Position numbers and translations under genes: made by a program
Shown: positions 27,697 to 39,146 of the stretch, in pieces
Numbering within the stretch: the first letter of the stretch is position 1
Layout: each line of letters begins with the position of its first letter
NCBI GenBank assembly: GCA_027578815.1
Contig: JANBTH010000075.1
Coordinates: 1-39,796 of the forward strand
DNA from: Coemansia sp. RSA 1804
Taxonomy: Eukaryota; Kickxellomycota; Kickxellomycetes; Kickxellales; Kickxellaceae
Reading direction: 5' to 3'
Length of the DNA: 39,796 nucleotides
The notes under the pieces: generated by a model
The model's database searches: none
What the model was told of the DNA's origin: nothing
What the model saw: the letters and a program-made list of their open reading frames with translations, nothing else

Positions 27697-30600
27697 ATGA
27701 AGCGGCTACTGGTAAGTGTTCAATGGCCGCCATTACCCAGCAACTCAACCTCGAGCGATTGTTATGTGTAACACTGCCCGGTCTTCAGCCGCCTGTTTTC
27801 CCTGGTGTCAGTAACAACAGGAGGTCATCTATAGCTGCTGGTGGACGCCAGCTGCTTTCTTGCCTGCCTTGCCTTGCCTTGCCTTGCCTTCAAGAGAATC
27901 CTTTGTTCCCATCATTCCATTTTTTTTGCTGATTATCCCAGGCAAGAAAGAGTGCATCTAGCTTGCTTTGTTATATCGCGGTTGCTTTTGTTTCCGTTCT
28001 TCTGTTTGCTCCACGTTCCCAGCATTGGTCTATACCATTTACGCGAATCTGAGAATGGGTCACTCGCTGCTGGAGTAGAATCAAGGTGCTGACAAGAAAA
28101 TACCACAAACACGCTTACTCTGCTTGGACAGCGTGGAAATGTTTGATCTCCACATTCTCTCTTCCCCTCTCCTCCCCCGCTCGTCTTATTTGCTTGGTCT
28201 ACTGCTATGCCAAAGGCTCTACCAATTCATCTGATCCCTGACTTTCAGCACCCTGCAATTCCATTCCATTTCGTTCCTTTGTCTTGAATGGTTGGACATC
28301 TTTTCCAAGTTTGTAGCATCGGAGCAAGGGCGACAAGAAGCCAGACAATGGCAGCACCTCCTCTGCTACTGCCGCCGCCAAAAAGACATGGACTACCTCT
28401 GCCGGCCTAGGCGCGCTGCAGCAATCCCGAGCCAGAAGCGGAAGCAATCCACAAATCCGTCACCTGGCGATGGAAAGGCACGAGGGCCCAGTCACCAAAG
28501 CAACCATGGATGATATCCGACGCGAAGCCACCAGCAATGGTTCCAACCTACAAATCAACACATTCAGCTTTTCGGCGGCTGACATCAACAATTCAAGCGA
28601 GGTTGGCTTTGCATCCGCTCCGGTTGCCGGTGCGCTGGATTCCAACATCAATGCAGCCACTTCTGATGCCAAGTGGAAAGCGCAGTCAAGGCAACAGTTC
28701 CGTGCTGTCAGCAGCGTGGCGCTTGGGTCTTCGGTATCACAGCCCGCTACTGCGCCCATAGATGCGTCGGTGTCGGCGGACTTTCCGCCACGCACCACGT
28801 CGGTTGTTCTGATGTCGGGATTACCGCCGCGGATTGACACAAAAGTTGCCGCCACCCAGAAGGATAGAGCTCATGCTGTGAAGCCAACGAGCGCCGATGC
28901 CCGCGACCCAGCATCTGCTTTCACCGAAGATAGCGATGTGTCACTTGCGTTAGGGGCTAGTGCAGTTGATAGCGGTGGGTTCGACCCGCCCATCTACCTC
29001 CGGCAGCCACAACATCCGCAGCAACAACCTCCTTCTCCACCAATGTCCTTGTCATCCGTCTCATCTCACCACAGCCAGCCATCGCAACCAGCAACCGAGG
29101 GAGGCAAGCGGGTGATCAGCGAAAAGATAAAGAAACTTGCACATCGGTTCAGCAACTCCAGTCTGAAAGAGAAGCATGACATGCCCGTACCGCCTCCTGC
29201 ACCTCAGGCTATCAGTCGCCGACCTTCATACTCCCCCTCCGTTTCCGAGCGGGTGTCTCTTTTCGATGGCCACGACTTTCAGACAAGCAGCGACCCGCGA
29301 ATAAGCATATTCGGCAAATTCGGGATGGCATCAAGCCAAGATAACACCCACACTCGTTCCTTCTCGGCTTCTGGGAATCCTACAAAGAACCCAGCTTTGC
29401 CGTTGGTTTTTGATTCCATGTCTTCCGATATGGCTGAAGGCCTTCATGAAACACACCGGCCTCTGAGCATGGGTCCTGATAAAGGCTCTTATGAAGGCAA
29501 TAAGCCCAATATCAACGGTGCAAATCATGGAAGCCGCAGCAGGCACAGCAGTACTAGTGGCAAAACATCTACTCGCCGCACTACGGTAAGCGGGGCTAGT
29601 GCATCGCCAAATTCTTCCCTCCATAAGAATGTGGCCGAGCCTGCTAGAAACAGAAGCGCTAGCCAGAGCAGCAGACCTAGTTCTGGGAATGATAGCAACA
29701 CTAAGCGTTCGTTGTGCAACAGCCCAAAGTCGACTGGACTTGTTTATGGGTTGGAAAGCGGGGATTCAAATGACAGCAGCGATGGCGAGGAGAGCAGCAA
29801 CAGCGCATCCAAAGCAGCTGGTAATACGTACCAGCAGGTTTCTGAGAGCATATCTGACATTGACCACCAGCCAACGATTGCTGCTGGAGTGCATTTAAGT
29901 TTTCCAAGACCCCTATCAGCTATTGGATCATCAGCGACAAGTACGGAAAGAAACTCTTTTGGGTATCGTGGTGTACGAAATGAGGGCGCTAGTAGGCGCC
30001 GCGGTTCTATTCGTTCGGCATTCTATGCTACTGATGAAGGTCTGCGGACTGAGCAGGCTGCAGCCGATCCAACGGGCGCGGCAGCTACCATTAAAAGCAT
30101 CACATCGAATTCGACTATCAACCCTATAGGGACACGGACGGAAAAATACGGATCGCTACGCCGTGCTGGTGCTGTGGTCCCTATACCTGCAAATAGCGCT
30201 GTCTCGGATGTACAGCGTAGCGCATCAACCTCAAATGGCTATGTGGCGGATCCACAACTTTTTGAACGCAGCATCCCATTGTCTCAGCCATCTACTTTGC
30301 TTGCTCCTGCGCTTTCCACGATATTTGCGGGGACCAAACGTCACAGTGTCGATGATTTACACACAGACACAGATACCAATTTGGCAGATGTCGAGACATA
30401 CAAGATTACAAAGGATACTCTAGTATCCAATCTCAAACGAAAATCTGCTTGCACTGCTATTACTGCCGGCTACGGATATCTCGACAGCGTGTTGGTCAAG
30501 GCTACTAACGCAGATGTTCCACCAGAAGACCCTGAAGATGATATGGGTCGCAGTCAGTCGTATTCAATGAAAATCCGGGTGACTGCTGCACTGATGGCAG

Positions 30601-33600
30601 TGGAGAGTGTTCTTAAAGGCGTCGACAATAGCAAAGTCTTGTCTTCCGCAGAGTACGAACGCTATAGTCTTGAGGCCGCTTCGCTAAAGTCCTCCTTGCA
30701 ATCCGCACGAGCTCGACTTGCCTTGGAGATCCGTATGCGCGACGCGACAAAAAATTTAGTAGATCTCCGAAGAGGGAGTAGCGGAGCTGGAGTGTCAATG
30801 TTCAAGGGCAAACATTCTCACCAAACACAGCTCGATGAGTACAACCAGGCTAACGAAAAAGTGCAGCAGATTGAGATCGAGGTCACTGAACTTTCAACAA
30901 AGCTGCGTCTTTTAGAATCGGGAATCCATGGCCATCAGCTTGCAATTCTCTCATCAGCAGTTCGAACGGTCGTTTCAGAGTCAGCAGATACAAACGAACA
31001 GGCACAAGCTGTCGAGAGATCCTTGGAGCTACGTGTAGCTTCCTTAGAGAAGCAGATTAACGACAATAGCTTGGAGCACTCCTCAGAAAAGGAAAAGCTG
31101 CTTGCTGAGCATCTGGCAACTAGACAAGAACTAGAGCAACAGATCCGCGATCTTCAAAATAAGAACCATGAAGCAATCACCCGCTTTGCTTCAAAGAACA
31201 CAAACAGTTCTGATAATGAGTCGCAAATATCTCACCACAGTGCAAATCTTGCAGTTGAGCGGCTGACAGGCGAGATAACTGTGCTCAAGGAGCAGAATCA
31301 GGATGCCTTGCAGCTTGCTCGTGTCCTTGAGGCTAAGCTTGATGAAGCACATCTAAAAACTCAGGAAACGCAGAACGCATTGGATGAACTTCGCTCTCAA
31401 GCTTCAGACGTTGCCGAAACATCCAGAATTCAGCTAGAGTTTGCAAGAGAGGAAGCCCAGTTAAGCGGACAGTGTACACAGGCCTTTGTGACAGGAGTCA
31501 GGAGTATTGTTGGTCCTCTGCGTATGCTCCGCGATGCACAGGACAGTGTAGAGAAGCTGCGCTCGTCTAATGGCACTGATCTACCCTTTTCTCGAACACC
31601 ACCCGCAACGCCTACGCTTAAAATGGAGCCTGCAACTTCGAAGGATGCTATATCGATTGATTCGCTGGTAGACTTTTTCAGCCGTGAAAGTGAAATCGAT
31701 GTTGTTAGGGACAATGCGGCTGGCGAGAGTAGTGACTGGAATGCCGACAGGGCTGCTTCAGCGATGGCATTGATTCGCACAATGGTTTCCGACAGCTCGA
31801 TTTTCTACCAAGAGTCGATGAAAGTCTACGAGTCTTGCACACGACTGAACAGGGATCTGAGCACCGAGAAGCGTCTCCGTGAGGCCCAAGGCTTGGCAAT
31901 ATCACAGCAACGCGAGAAGCTAGCCAAGGCTAATTATCTCGCTGAAAGCGCAGACCAGCGTGTGAAGGAAGCGACAGAGTCGCTTCTTGCTGAACACGCA
32001 AACGAGAAACGGCGTTGGAGCGAGGAAAGACAACGGCTTTTTGACAATATCGAGCGTCTTACTCAGGACATCAAGAGTTTGAACTCATTGGATGGCGGTA
32101 ATCATCTGCAACCACTTGCTCCTGGAGCACGTTTGGACGCTGTTTCAAGAGATGCTTCCAGGTCGGTTGACCATCCTGCTGTTGGTAAGATTGAGCCGCT
32201 TACTGTGGAGGCATTACCTAGAGATTCTGAATTACAGGATAGGATCGATATGCTTGAGGGCCGGATTTCTGAGCTTTGTGAAGAGATCACGTTGGCTAAG
32301 CAGCAGCTGCAAGCGAAGATCGATGAGAACAATGTTCTGCAGACGGATCTCAACACTCTGAAAGCTAATAACGATCAGCTTCACTTTTTGGAAGACAATA
32401 TCAATGATCTTCGGAACACTGAGCAGTGTCTGCGCAATGAGCTTTTAACGCTTGAGTCTCTTAAGCAGGAGAATGCCAAACTCAATTGCATGCTTTCAGA
32501 GTATAAGAACGGCGCAGGGAATAGCAATTTGTCTAGTAATTGCAATGCACGGTCTTTTGACGATGTTGGTGCACTGGGCGATAAATCCTTGCCTGGCTTG
32601 ACTCGTAGCAGAAGCCTTACAAGCCTTGCTTCGCTTCGAGATCTCTCGCACACTTGCGTTTCTGGTGTCCAGCCCACATCAGATCAACAACAACGCCTTT
32701 TCACCGCAAACGCGCAAACAATGACCGAATCTGATATTAGACCTGACAATGCCACGACCGATGAGGAAGTCAGTCAGATGTTGATGGCGTATTCGGAGAA
32801 GCTTGTTCTTAAAGAAGATGCACTCCACACACGAGAGGATGAACTTGAGGCTGTCCGTGCAACTGCGGCTGAGCTTGAAGGGGTCCTCCAAGACATGCTA
32901 GCAAGCATAGAATCGTTTGTGCCGTCTGCAGCTAACAATAACTCACACAGCATGTTCGCCGAGCATGCCTCGCCTTCGAGCGTCTCTTGGTCGCCGGCTT
33001 TTTCTGCGCAACTAAAGCCAGGTGTTCGTAACCGATCTGCGTCATTCTTCCAGGGTCTTCGGACAAACTACTTGGGCATGGTGGACAGCTCTGACATGCC
33101 ATCACCGACACCTCGAGCACAGACCGACATATTGCGCCCTGCATCAGTATCTACTGCCAGCGACATTTTAGGACCGGCCAGCAACCCTAGAGACTCTGGA
33201 TCTGCGAGCAGACAGTCGCCAAGTGGAAAGCACATGTTTGGTGCAAGTCGAACAAGCGGGTGTAACGATGTTCCGTTATTTGTCAGCAGTCTGCTTGCAA
33301 TGTCACATATGGCGGCTTCTGAGGTAAGAAGGTTGATGCCATACATGTACGAGCTTGAGAATCAGTCGCACAATAGCCGGGTGGAGCTGAGAAAGAAAGA
33401 AGATCAACTTTCTCAACTTCAAAAGTATTGTACGCTTCGGTCCAAGCATGAAGATGTAGTCCAAGAGGACATTGCACACGTTCTTGCGCAGATAACTCGT
33501 CTTCGTACAAAAGTTGTTAGTCTTGAGAATGAGAAGAAAGTGTGCGAGGAGGAGGTTCAACAAGCGCAAGCACGCTGCCGCGAGGCAGAATCTCAGAACA

Positions 33601-33989
33601 TAAAACAGGTTCTTCAGCTTATTGTTGGCCGTGTTGGCAAGCGTGAGTGGGAAAAGACCCGTCTTTCGGATGACCTGTCCAAAAAGACCGCTGTTGGTGT
33701 GCCGTCCAATGACGGTACAGATGAACCAGCTCCACAGCCAAGAAGTTTGGCAACAGCCAGCACTGTGACTATCAGCCATCCAGAGGCTGGCGACATCCGT
33801 GCAGAGTTTAACGAGCTACTGCACCAGGTTATTACGCGTCGCGATGAAGATATTGAACGCATACAGGCGCTAGCTGATGCCTGGCGCATTGATGCGCGCA
33901 AGGCGTTGCAGCTAAACGAGCAAAGGATATGGAACACCTGTACCCGTGGGACACAGACAGCTCAGACAGATCATGCCACTATTGTTTAG
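27697..33989 (+). CDS. Large Uds1-type (up-regulated during septation) coiled-coil protein, two exons, about 1,895 aa
   Basis: Exon 2 (28317-33989) is open throughout, and its coding character continues 51 codons upstream of the first internal ATG (28470), back to a TTGTAG acceptor at 28311-28316. A five-codon exon 1 (27697-27711, MKRLL) ends in the donor GTAAGT; both ends are phase 0, giving a 605-base intron. The first 700 or so residues are Ser/Thr-rich and disordered. Around residues 755-830 lies a Uds1-like block with SAEYERYSLEAASLKSS and ARARLALEIRMRDAT. Long coiled coils then fill most of the remainder, with a second conserved-looking segment near FVSSLLAMSHMAASEVRRLM. Such proteins are poorly studied and linked to septation or polarity in fungi. 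Starting at 28470 instead would give 1,839 residues. The family call is moderate; the spliced start is inference. Confidence 0.7.
27866..27890 (+). repeat. Short tandem repeat (GCCTT)5
   Basis: Five perfect copies of GCCTT lie inside the proposed first intron of the Uds1-type gene, preceded by an imperfect copy. The pyrimidine-rich repeat may vary in length between strains. Confidence 0.9.
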
Positions 33990-34201
33990 TTTTGCATACT
34001 ACTGTTGCTGCGGTGATACACGCTGCTCTCATTGCAACCAACATCCTCTTTTCTTTTATATTCAGTTAGCGCACATTATATAATTTTCCTACTCGTGTCT
34101 TTCCTAACTTTTGGAAATCCTGCAATTTAACTTAATCCCAACGTTTGCTGGCGACTCCAGCCACATTTATATATAAGAAACAACGAATACAAACACCAAA
34201 A

Positions 34202-34651
34202 CTACGAAAAGTATTCCGGTTTTCTAATATTTACGCCATACTCTGCCAATGCGGCAGAAAGATCGTCCATGTTAAGCACTGTTTTGCGATCTTTGCTATA
34301 GAACTTCTTTTCTTTGCTCGCTTGCTGCCTGATTCGATTGTATTGGAAAGCATCGGTGGCCACATCTGAAATAAACTTTTGCGTCGCCAAGGCAAGTAAC
34401 CGTTTGATGCGAACATCCGTACATTCGAATCCTGCTTGTGCTAGATAATAGTCTGTCAGCGAGTCGGGGATTATAGGTGCATAGTCGTCCATCTGCACCA
34501 GAAACTCGGCCAAGCTCTTTTCGCTTTGGATCTCCGACCGAGAAATATATCGGCCAGATGGCGTTCCAGGTCTTTGGCCCTGTGGGTTGGCAGAAACATT
34601 ATTCTCAATGTTTGTAGGATCTTCTGTAACCCTTTCTTGCTGTGGATCCAT
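34202..34651 (-). CDS. TAF10: Transcription initiation factor TFIID/SAGA subunit TAF10, 149 aa
   Basis: TAF10 is a histone-fold subunit shared by TFIID and SAGA in the nucleus. The conserved histone-fold region is complete: LAEFLVQMDDYAPIIPDSLT (about 48-67), DYYLAQAGFECTDVRIKRLL, then KFISDVATDAFQY, and the last helix VLNMDDLSAALAEYGVNIRKP. The N-terminal 45 residues are polar and disordered, as in other TAF10 proteins. I chose the ATG at 34651 (MDPQQERVT); the frame upstream encodes a hydrophobic, non-conserved stretch from leader DNA. It converges with the Uds1-type gene, 212 bases away, and diverges from the MATE gene. Confidence 0.96.
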   Translation of the reverse strand: MDPQQERVTEDPTNIENNVSANPQGQRPGTPSGRYISRSEIQSEKSLAEFLVQMDDYAPIIPDSLTDYYLAQAGFECTDVRIKRLLALATQKFISDVATDAFQYNRIRQQASKEKKFYSKDRKTVLNMDDLSAALAEYGVNIRKPEYFS

Positions 34652-35177
34652 GGCTTGATGACTGCTGTGTCGATTGTATCTTATAAATAGAGAGCTTGTC
34701 AAAAGATATATTGATATTTTCAATATGGTGAGCATTGGTCTCTGTCTAGCGTTTTTCATGGCCGTCATATCTGCAAAATTCCTATGTTCAGCATATGGGC
34801 ACCATCACATGATATTTTCATTAGTCAAATGCGTCAAAAGAAACTCTCTTGGTGACTAGCGTGTGGTGCTTGATATGTGCTCATCGCAGAGGCTAGAGCA
34901 TTTTTCTGCAAAAAAAAAAAATATTACTCCTCCATGTGACTAAGAGCATGAGTATCGCGGAATATTTTCATCAGTTCGATGGAAACCAAGATAAACCTTT
35001 TCTTTGCTTTTTATCTTCTTCCGTGATTGTAGTCCTTATATTCATAATACTGTTCCTTTTTTTACTGTTGTAGTTGTCGAAAACAGGATTTATACATTTT
35101 ATATTTGAACGTGTGTGTGTGTGTGCCATGTACTTTTGCCTGCTAAAGAAAGAATATTAGTATGCAGCAAGGCAAAG
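34652..35177. promoter_or_regulatory. Shared divergent upstream region of TAF10 and the MATE gene
   Basis: This 526-base AT-rich region separates two outward-facing start codons. It holds an A11-type run near 34910, and a (GT)7 tract at 35111-35124 just upstream of the MATE start. A TATAAAT-like string near 34681 could serve TAF10. I see no gene in it. Confidence 0.45.
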
Positions 35178-36605
35178 ATGGCTTTGGATATACACAACGA
35201 AACACCGCTACTGCATGGCCTGGAAAGGCCTTTGCGTAGAAGAAGTATTTTCCAAGAAGCCGCCTGGCTAACAAGGGCGTCCGTTCCTCTTATCGGGTCA
35301 TATTACCTGCATTATTCATTTGGGTTTCTAAACCTAATATCGCTGGGCAGTTGGGGTAGGGAGGCCTTGAGCGCATATGCATTGGCAAACATGACATGTG
35401 CGATACTGGCGTTTGCACCAGCAACAGGAATAGGTTCGGCACTGGACACCTTGTGCACAGCGGCGTTTGCGCAGTCTATAGGTCGGACATATGCTGGTCT
35501 CAATCTACAGCGTGGTCTGGTGGCAATTTCATTGTGGTTTGCTGTGGTGCTTGTTGTGTTTCAGGTCGCCATTCCTTCGGTGTACATGTTTATCGGACAA
35601 CGGGAAGAACTTGCTATGGCCTCTGCGTCTTACTTGCGGATTCTCTCATTTGGGTTATGGCCGTGGATGGCGTTTGAGTGTTTAAAGCGGTATGTCCAGG
35701 CAAATGTACAGATGCGGCTCCCAGCAATGGTTCTTGCGGTGGTTTCGCCTCTTCATTTGCTTAATCACTGGTTTTTCATCTGGAGACAGCCCGATAAGGC
35801 TTCTTTTACCACGGTTGCGTGGATAACCGTCTTTTCATACTGGGCCATGTTTCTGGGACTTGTGGCATGCACCCTTTTCTATGATGCTTTAAAACCGGCA
35901 TGGCGTCCAAATGATGTCAAATCGCTGGTTGCTACCAGCTTCTACTTGCTGGCAGTGCCAGCCATGGTTGAAGCTTGTGGAGAGTATATAGCCTTTGAGC
36001 TGATGACTCTGCTTGCCACCTATCTTGGCCCTGTAAACCTTGCCGCACAGGCAATTGCCTTCAGCAGCATGTCTATGCTCTACCAGCTTCCTCACGCCGT
36101 GGGTGGGGCGGCAGCTGTGCGCATTGGTCGTCTTTTGGGTGAAGGAGACAAGGTGGGTGCACGGTTTGCTGCAATTGTTCTAATCAGTAGTGGTTTGGCA
36201 TACAGTATGATCGGGTCTAGCTTTTTTCTATTATACGGCAACAAATGGATTGCGACATATACTAGCGACGTTGATGTTCTTTCTACTGCATCAAGATTGA
36301 TATCGATTGCCGCACTTATTGAATGGACCGATGCCACAAGGGGAATTGTTCCAGGGATATTTCGTGGTCTAGGAAAGCAAAGACAGGCTGCTGCAATTAA
36401 CATTGCTTCATACTACTGTGTGATACTTCCACTAGGCATTGTAGCTATTTATGTGCTAAACATGGGCATCTTTGGACTGTGGATCGCATTCGCATTGGGC
36501 ATGTCGCTTTTAGCCGGATCATTCATATACACTATATGGACTGTTGATTGGGAAAGCGAAGCTGAGAGAAGTGCTGCTAGGGTTCTAGCAGAGACTATAT
36601 ATTAA
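35178..36605 (+). CDS. MATE-family multidrug/toxin efflux transporter, 475 aa
   Basis: MATE proteins export cationic drugs or metabolites in exchange for protons or sodium. About twelve hydrophobic segments run through the sequence in two pseudo-repeats. The family look is clear in REALSAYALANM (N-lobe, helix 2), CTAAFAQSIG (the MATE CGQAxGA-type block in variant form), LKRYVQANVQMRLP, and in the C-lobe GGAAAVRIGRLLGEGD and RGIVPGIFRGLGKQRQAA. I use the ATG at 35178 (MALDIHNETPLL), which follows the leader; the open frame begins 21 codons earlier. The acidic MALDIHNETPLL start could be a sorting signal, which is inference. The substrate is unknown. Confidence 0.93.
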   Translation: MALDIHNETPLLHGLERPLRRRSIFQEAAWLTRASVPLIGSYYLHYSFGFLNLISLGSWGREALSAYALANMTCAILAFAPATGIGSALDTLCTAAFAQSIGRTYAGLNLQRGLVAISLWFAVVLVVFQVAIPSVYMFIGQREELAMASASYLRILSFGLWPWMAFECLKRYVQANVQMRLPAMVLAVVSPLHLLNHWFFIWRQPDKASFTTVAWITVFSYWAMFLGLVACTLFYDALKPAWRPNDVKSLVATSFYLLAVPAMVEACGEYIAFELMTLLATYLGPVNLAAQAIAFSSMSMLYQLPHAVGGAAAVRIGRLLGEGDKVGARFAAIVLISSGLAYSMIGSSFFLLYGNKWIATYTSDVDVLSTASRLISIAALIEWTDATRGIVPGIFRGLGKQRQAAAINIASYYCVILPLGIVAIYVLNMGIFGLWIAFALGMSLLAGSFIYTIWTVDWESEAERSAARVLAETIY

Positions 36606-36885
36606 CACTTTTTAATTATCCGTACATTTCATTATATTTTTGAATAATATTTTGCTGGTGATAGTCTTGGAAGTTTAGAATGTTAAAAACCAGAGAATCA
36701 CATGATTGGCCCAATGTTTACGATAACCTTAGCTTGTGTATTTAATGCTAATGTTTACTTGCCTAGCACCTTTGTTATTTTAGAGCACTTTGTGCATTTT
36801 GTCTAGATATTTTGTTTTATTCAATTCAACTCTTATACCAGAGTAGCCGCAACACCTTATATTAGCTCTTTCCAAAGCATTATCC

Positions 36886-37272
36886 ATGGACAGGACAGAT
36901 TCACTTACTCAAAGCTATGGTGGTTGCTCGCAGTTTGAGCGGGAAAGGGAACGGCTGATTATTGATATTAACCAAGGAATGGACACTGTCAACAGAAATT
37001 TGATTCAGCTAAACCAGAATCTAGAGTCGGCAATCTCATTGAGTGCAAATTTTGGACGCATTTCTGGACTTTGGAGCGAGTTTGGAACAATTATCAACCC
37101 GCCCGCTGATGAGAATGGTGACCGAAACCAGAGTAGTGACTGTGAAGGTAAATCTGACGCACAGAGCATAGAAGACGATGCGAGCGAATGTGCGGATAGC
37201 CATGCCGCTGCAGCAGATCCCGAAAGCGGCATTATAGGCGAGTTGAATACAGCTATGGAAGAGGATCTGTGA
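36886..37272 (+). CDS. DAD1: DASH complex subunit Dad1, 128 aa
   Basis: Dad1 is part of the fungal DASH/Dam1 ring that couples kinetochores to microtubule plus ends. The conserved core lies at residues 17-70: FEREREREL-type start (FERERERLIIDIN), a heptad-rich helix NRNLIQLNQNLESAIS, and FGRISGLWSEFGTII. The first part matches the family's small helical core, and the remaining 58 residues form an acidic tail (AADPESGIIGELNTAMEEDL). Most Dad1 proteins I know are 75-100 residues, so the tail is longer than usual. The start codon is the only ATG before the core. A single exon encodes it, 280 bases downstream of the MATE gene on the same strand. Confidence 0.93.
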   Translation: MDRTDSLTQSYGGCSQFERERERLIIDINQGMDTVNRNLIQLNQNLESAISLSANFGRISGLWSEFGTIINPPADENGDRNQSSDCEGKSDAQSIEDDASECADSHAAAADPESGIIGELNTAMEEDL

Positions 37273-38339
37273 CCGCGTGGTTCAACATGATAGATGCGTT
37301 CTCTTTTCCATAACATATAGTTTGCACATGTATTAATTCAAGGCCTGTATACTTTAAGCTATATGTGTTTTTTTTTTGGATTTTGCAGTTGCTGTACTGT
37401 GAATAATGTGCAAATGAGCAAACAACGGACAGCTGTCGGTTGGCTCAGCGGTTCTCCATGTGTGTTGTTTTTGGTCAAATTTAATGATCGACACGCATGT
37501 TGTAAACACATTTTTGGATCCTTGCGTTCTCAATATTTTCCTGTACTTGCTTGTTTTAGTGGAAAAATTGAAGTGGTATTTAAATTGACAGCAATATGCT
37601 TTGCTTGTCGATGATATGGAGAACTTGCAATAAACAAGCATTTCCTATCGCCATTCCATTTTTATACATATTCTTGTCAACAATTCGGTATTTTCAAAAG
37701 CTAATATTTGAATATCAGCAGTTATAAACAGCTACTCCTTGCCAAAATATAATGTTTGATTTTGATTTTATCCAACATCCAGCATGCAATTTCATGTATG
37801 TTTGTCTTGAATGCGAATATATGTGTGCTACACACTCTGAGATTGTAGACCATTGTATAAAAAAAGAACATTGCGAATATAGATAAAGAAACACATTATA
37901 TTTGCAGAACCTTACTAGATATGTTAGCTTCTCCATCTTCTTAGTTCTTGTACCTGGCTTTAAGGTTGGGTTACCCTTTAATAATAATAATAATAATAAT
38001 AAATAAATGGTCAATTATATATTTGTTTAGTTTGAAGGCTACAAGTGTGTAAACAAAACCTAGTTGAGCTCTGTTATGTTGTGTTGTTGATGCTCTTTTG
38101 CTTTACAAGCCGTGGAATATGTTAAAAGCAGCCAAAGATTGTGTTGATTTGTCGTATAAATTTGCCTCGCGATCACGCTAGATATGATTGGCGTTGATAT
38201 CATACTTTTCCAGATCACCGCATAAAAATCTGAATTTTGCTTTATAGTCAAACTTCGCCTTTTAGTTTCACGTTTCGAAATTGTCTTCTTGCTACTTTCG
38301 CATATTGTTACTATTTATTTATGTGTATATTCACCGGCA
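37273..38339. other. Intergenic region between Dad1 and the Nop6-like gene
   Basis: This stretch is 1,067 bases, strongly AT-rich, with poly-T near 37370 and a TAA microsatellite. It should contain the 3' end of Dad1 and the promoter of the RRM gene. Open frames at 37363-37614 (+), 37354-37641 (-) and 37715-38014 (-) have compositions driven by the base bias, and I recognise none. Confidence 0.5.
37979..38002 (+). repeat. Microsatellite (TAA)8
   Basis: Eight perfect TAA units, followed by interrupted ATAAAT sequence, lie about 340 bases before the Nop6-like start codon. It is a likely length polymorphism. Confidence 0.95.
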
Positions 38340-39146
38340 ATGTCAACAACACTGCAGCTAACAAAGAAGCAACGGAAAGCTCTCCAATTTAGGGGAAAGC
38401 TAGAAAAGCCTGCTACCGACGAACGCTCAAAGAGTTTAGAGACAAGTGAGACCACCAAGCTTGAAAATGTCAAGAACAGCGATTCTAGCGATAAAACTAA
38501 CAAAAAATCCGAAAAGCGAAGAAACAAGGCATCCGCTCCGAAAATGGACATTGTGAACGATGCTGAGACACCTGAGAAGGCCAAATTTGAAAAACAAACG
38601 AGTGCGGCTGGCCACGTTGTACGGTTTATTGTCTTTGTTGGAAATCTTCCTTTTAGTGCGACTGCTGAGGAGCTCAAGACATTTATGAAGTCGGCAAATC
38701 CAACCTCAGTCCGCCTCATGACAAATAAAGATACAGGAAAGTCGCGAGGGTTTGCTTTTGCAGAGTTTTCCACGTCGGCGGATCTAAAACAAGCATTGAG
38801 GTTCCATCATATGCGTCTTGGTACAAAGAAAATCAACGTTGAGCTGACTGCGGGAGGCGGTGGCAACAGCGAGAATCGCAAGCAAAAGCTGAAGCGCCGA
38901 AGAGACGAGCTGGAAGAGGAGAGGAAAAAGACATCCGCTACAAAGGTCACCAAGTGGTCTTCGTCCAGGTCTGAGAACAATAACGACACGCATCAATACG
39001 AGAAGCAAGATGAAACAGCTCAAAATACAAATGCAGGTGGTGAAGACGATTATGACTATGGGCAGACCAGAGACGGCACCAGAAGCAGTGATGCCACAGC
39101 CAAGAAGCCCAACCGCAGAAAGCGCGGTCGTGGACCACGCAAGTAG
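38340..39146 (+). CDS. NOP6: Nop6-like nucleolar RRM protein, 268 aa
   Basis: Yeast Nop6 is an RNA-binding protein of early 40S ribosome assembly. The sequence has a Lys/Arg/Ser-rich N-terminal region (1-90), one RNA-recognition motif at about 96-171, and a charged C-terminus ending in Lys/Arg-rich KKPNRRKRGRGPRK, a typical nucleolar localisation type. In the RRM, RNP2 is IVFVGN (97-102) and RNP1 is RGFAFAEF (136-143), with a phrase MTNKDTGKSRG before it. The N-terminus begins MSTTLQLTKKQRKALQFRG, which looks like the conserved start of Nop6-type proteins. The ATG at 38340 is used; the frame runs 17 codons further upstream without an ATG at its first position. Assignment to Nop6 rather than another single-RRM nucleolar protein is by resemblance. 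Confidence 0.85.
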   Translation: MSTTLQLTKKQRKALQFRGKLEKPATDERSKSLETSETTKLENVKNSDSSDKTNKKSEKRRNKASAPKMDIVNDAETPEKAKFEKQTSAAGHVVRFIVFVGNLPFSATAEELKTFMKSANPTSVRLMTNKDTGKSRGFAFAEFSTSADLKQALRFHHMRLGTKKINVELTAGGGGNSENRKQKLKRRRDELEEERKKTSATKVTKWSSSRSENNNDTHQYEKQDETAQNTNAGGEDDYDYGQTRDGTRSSDATAKKPNRRKRGRGPRK

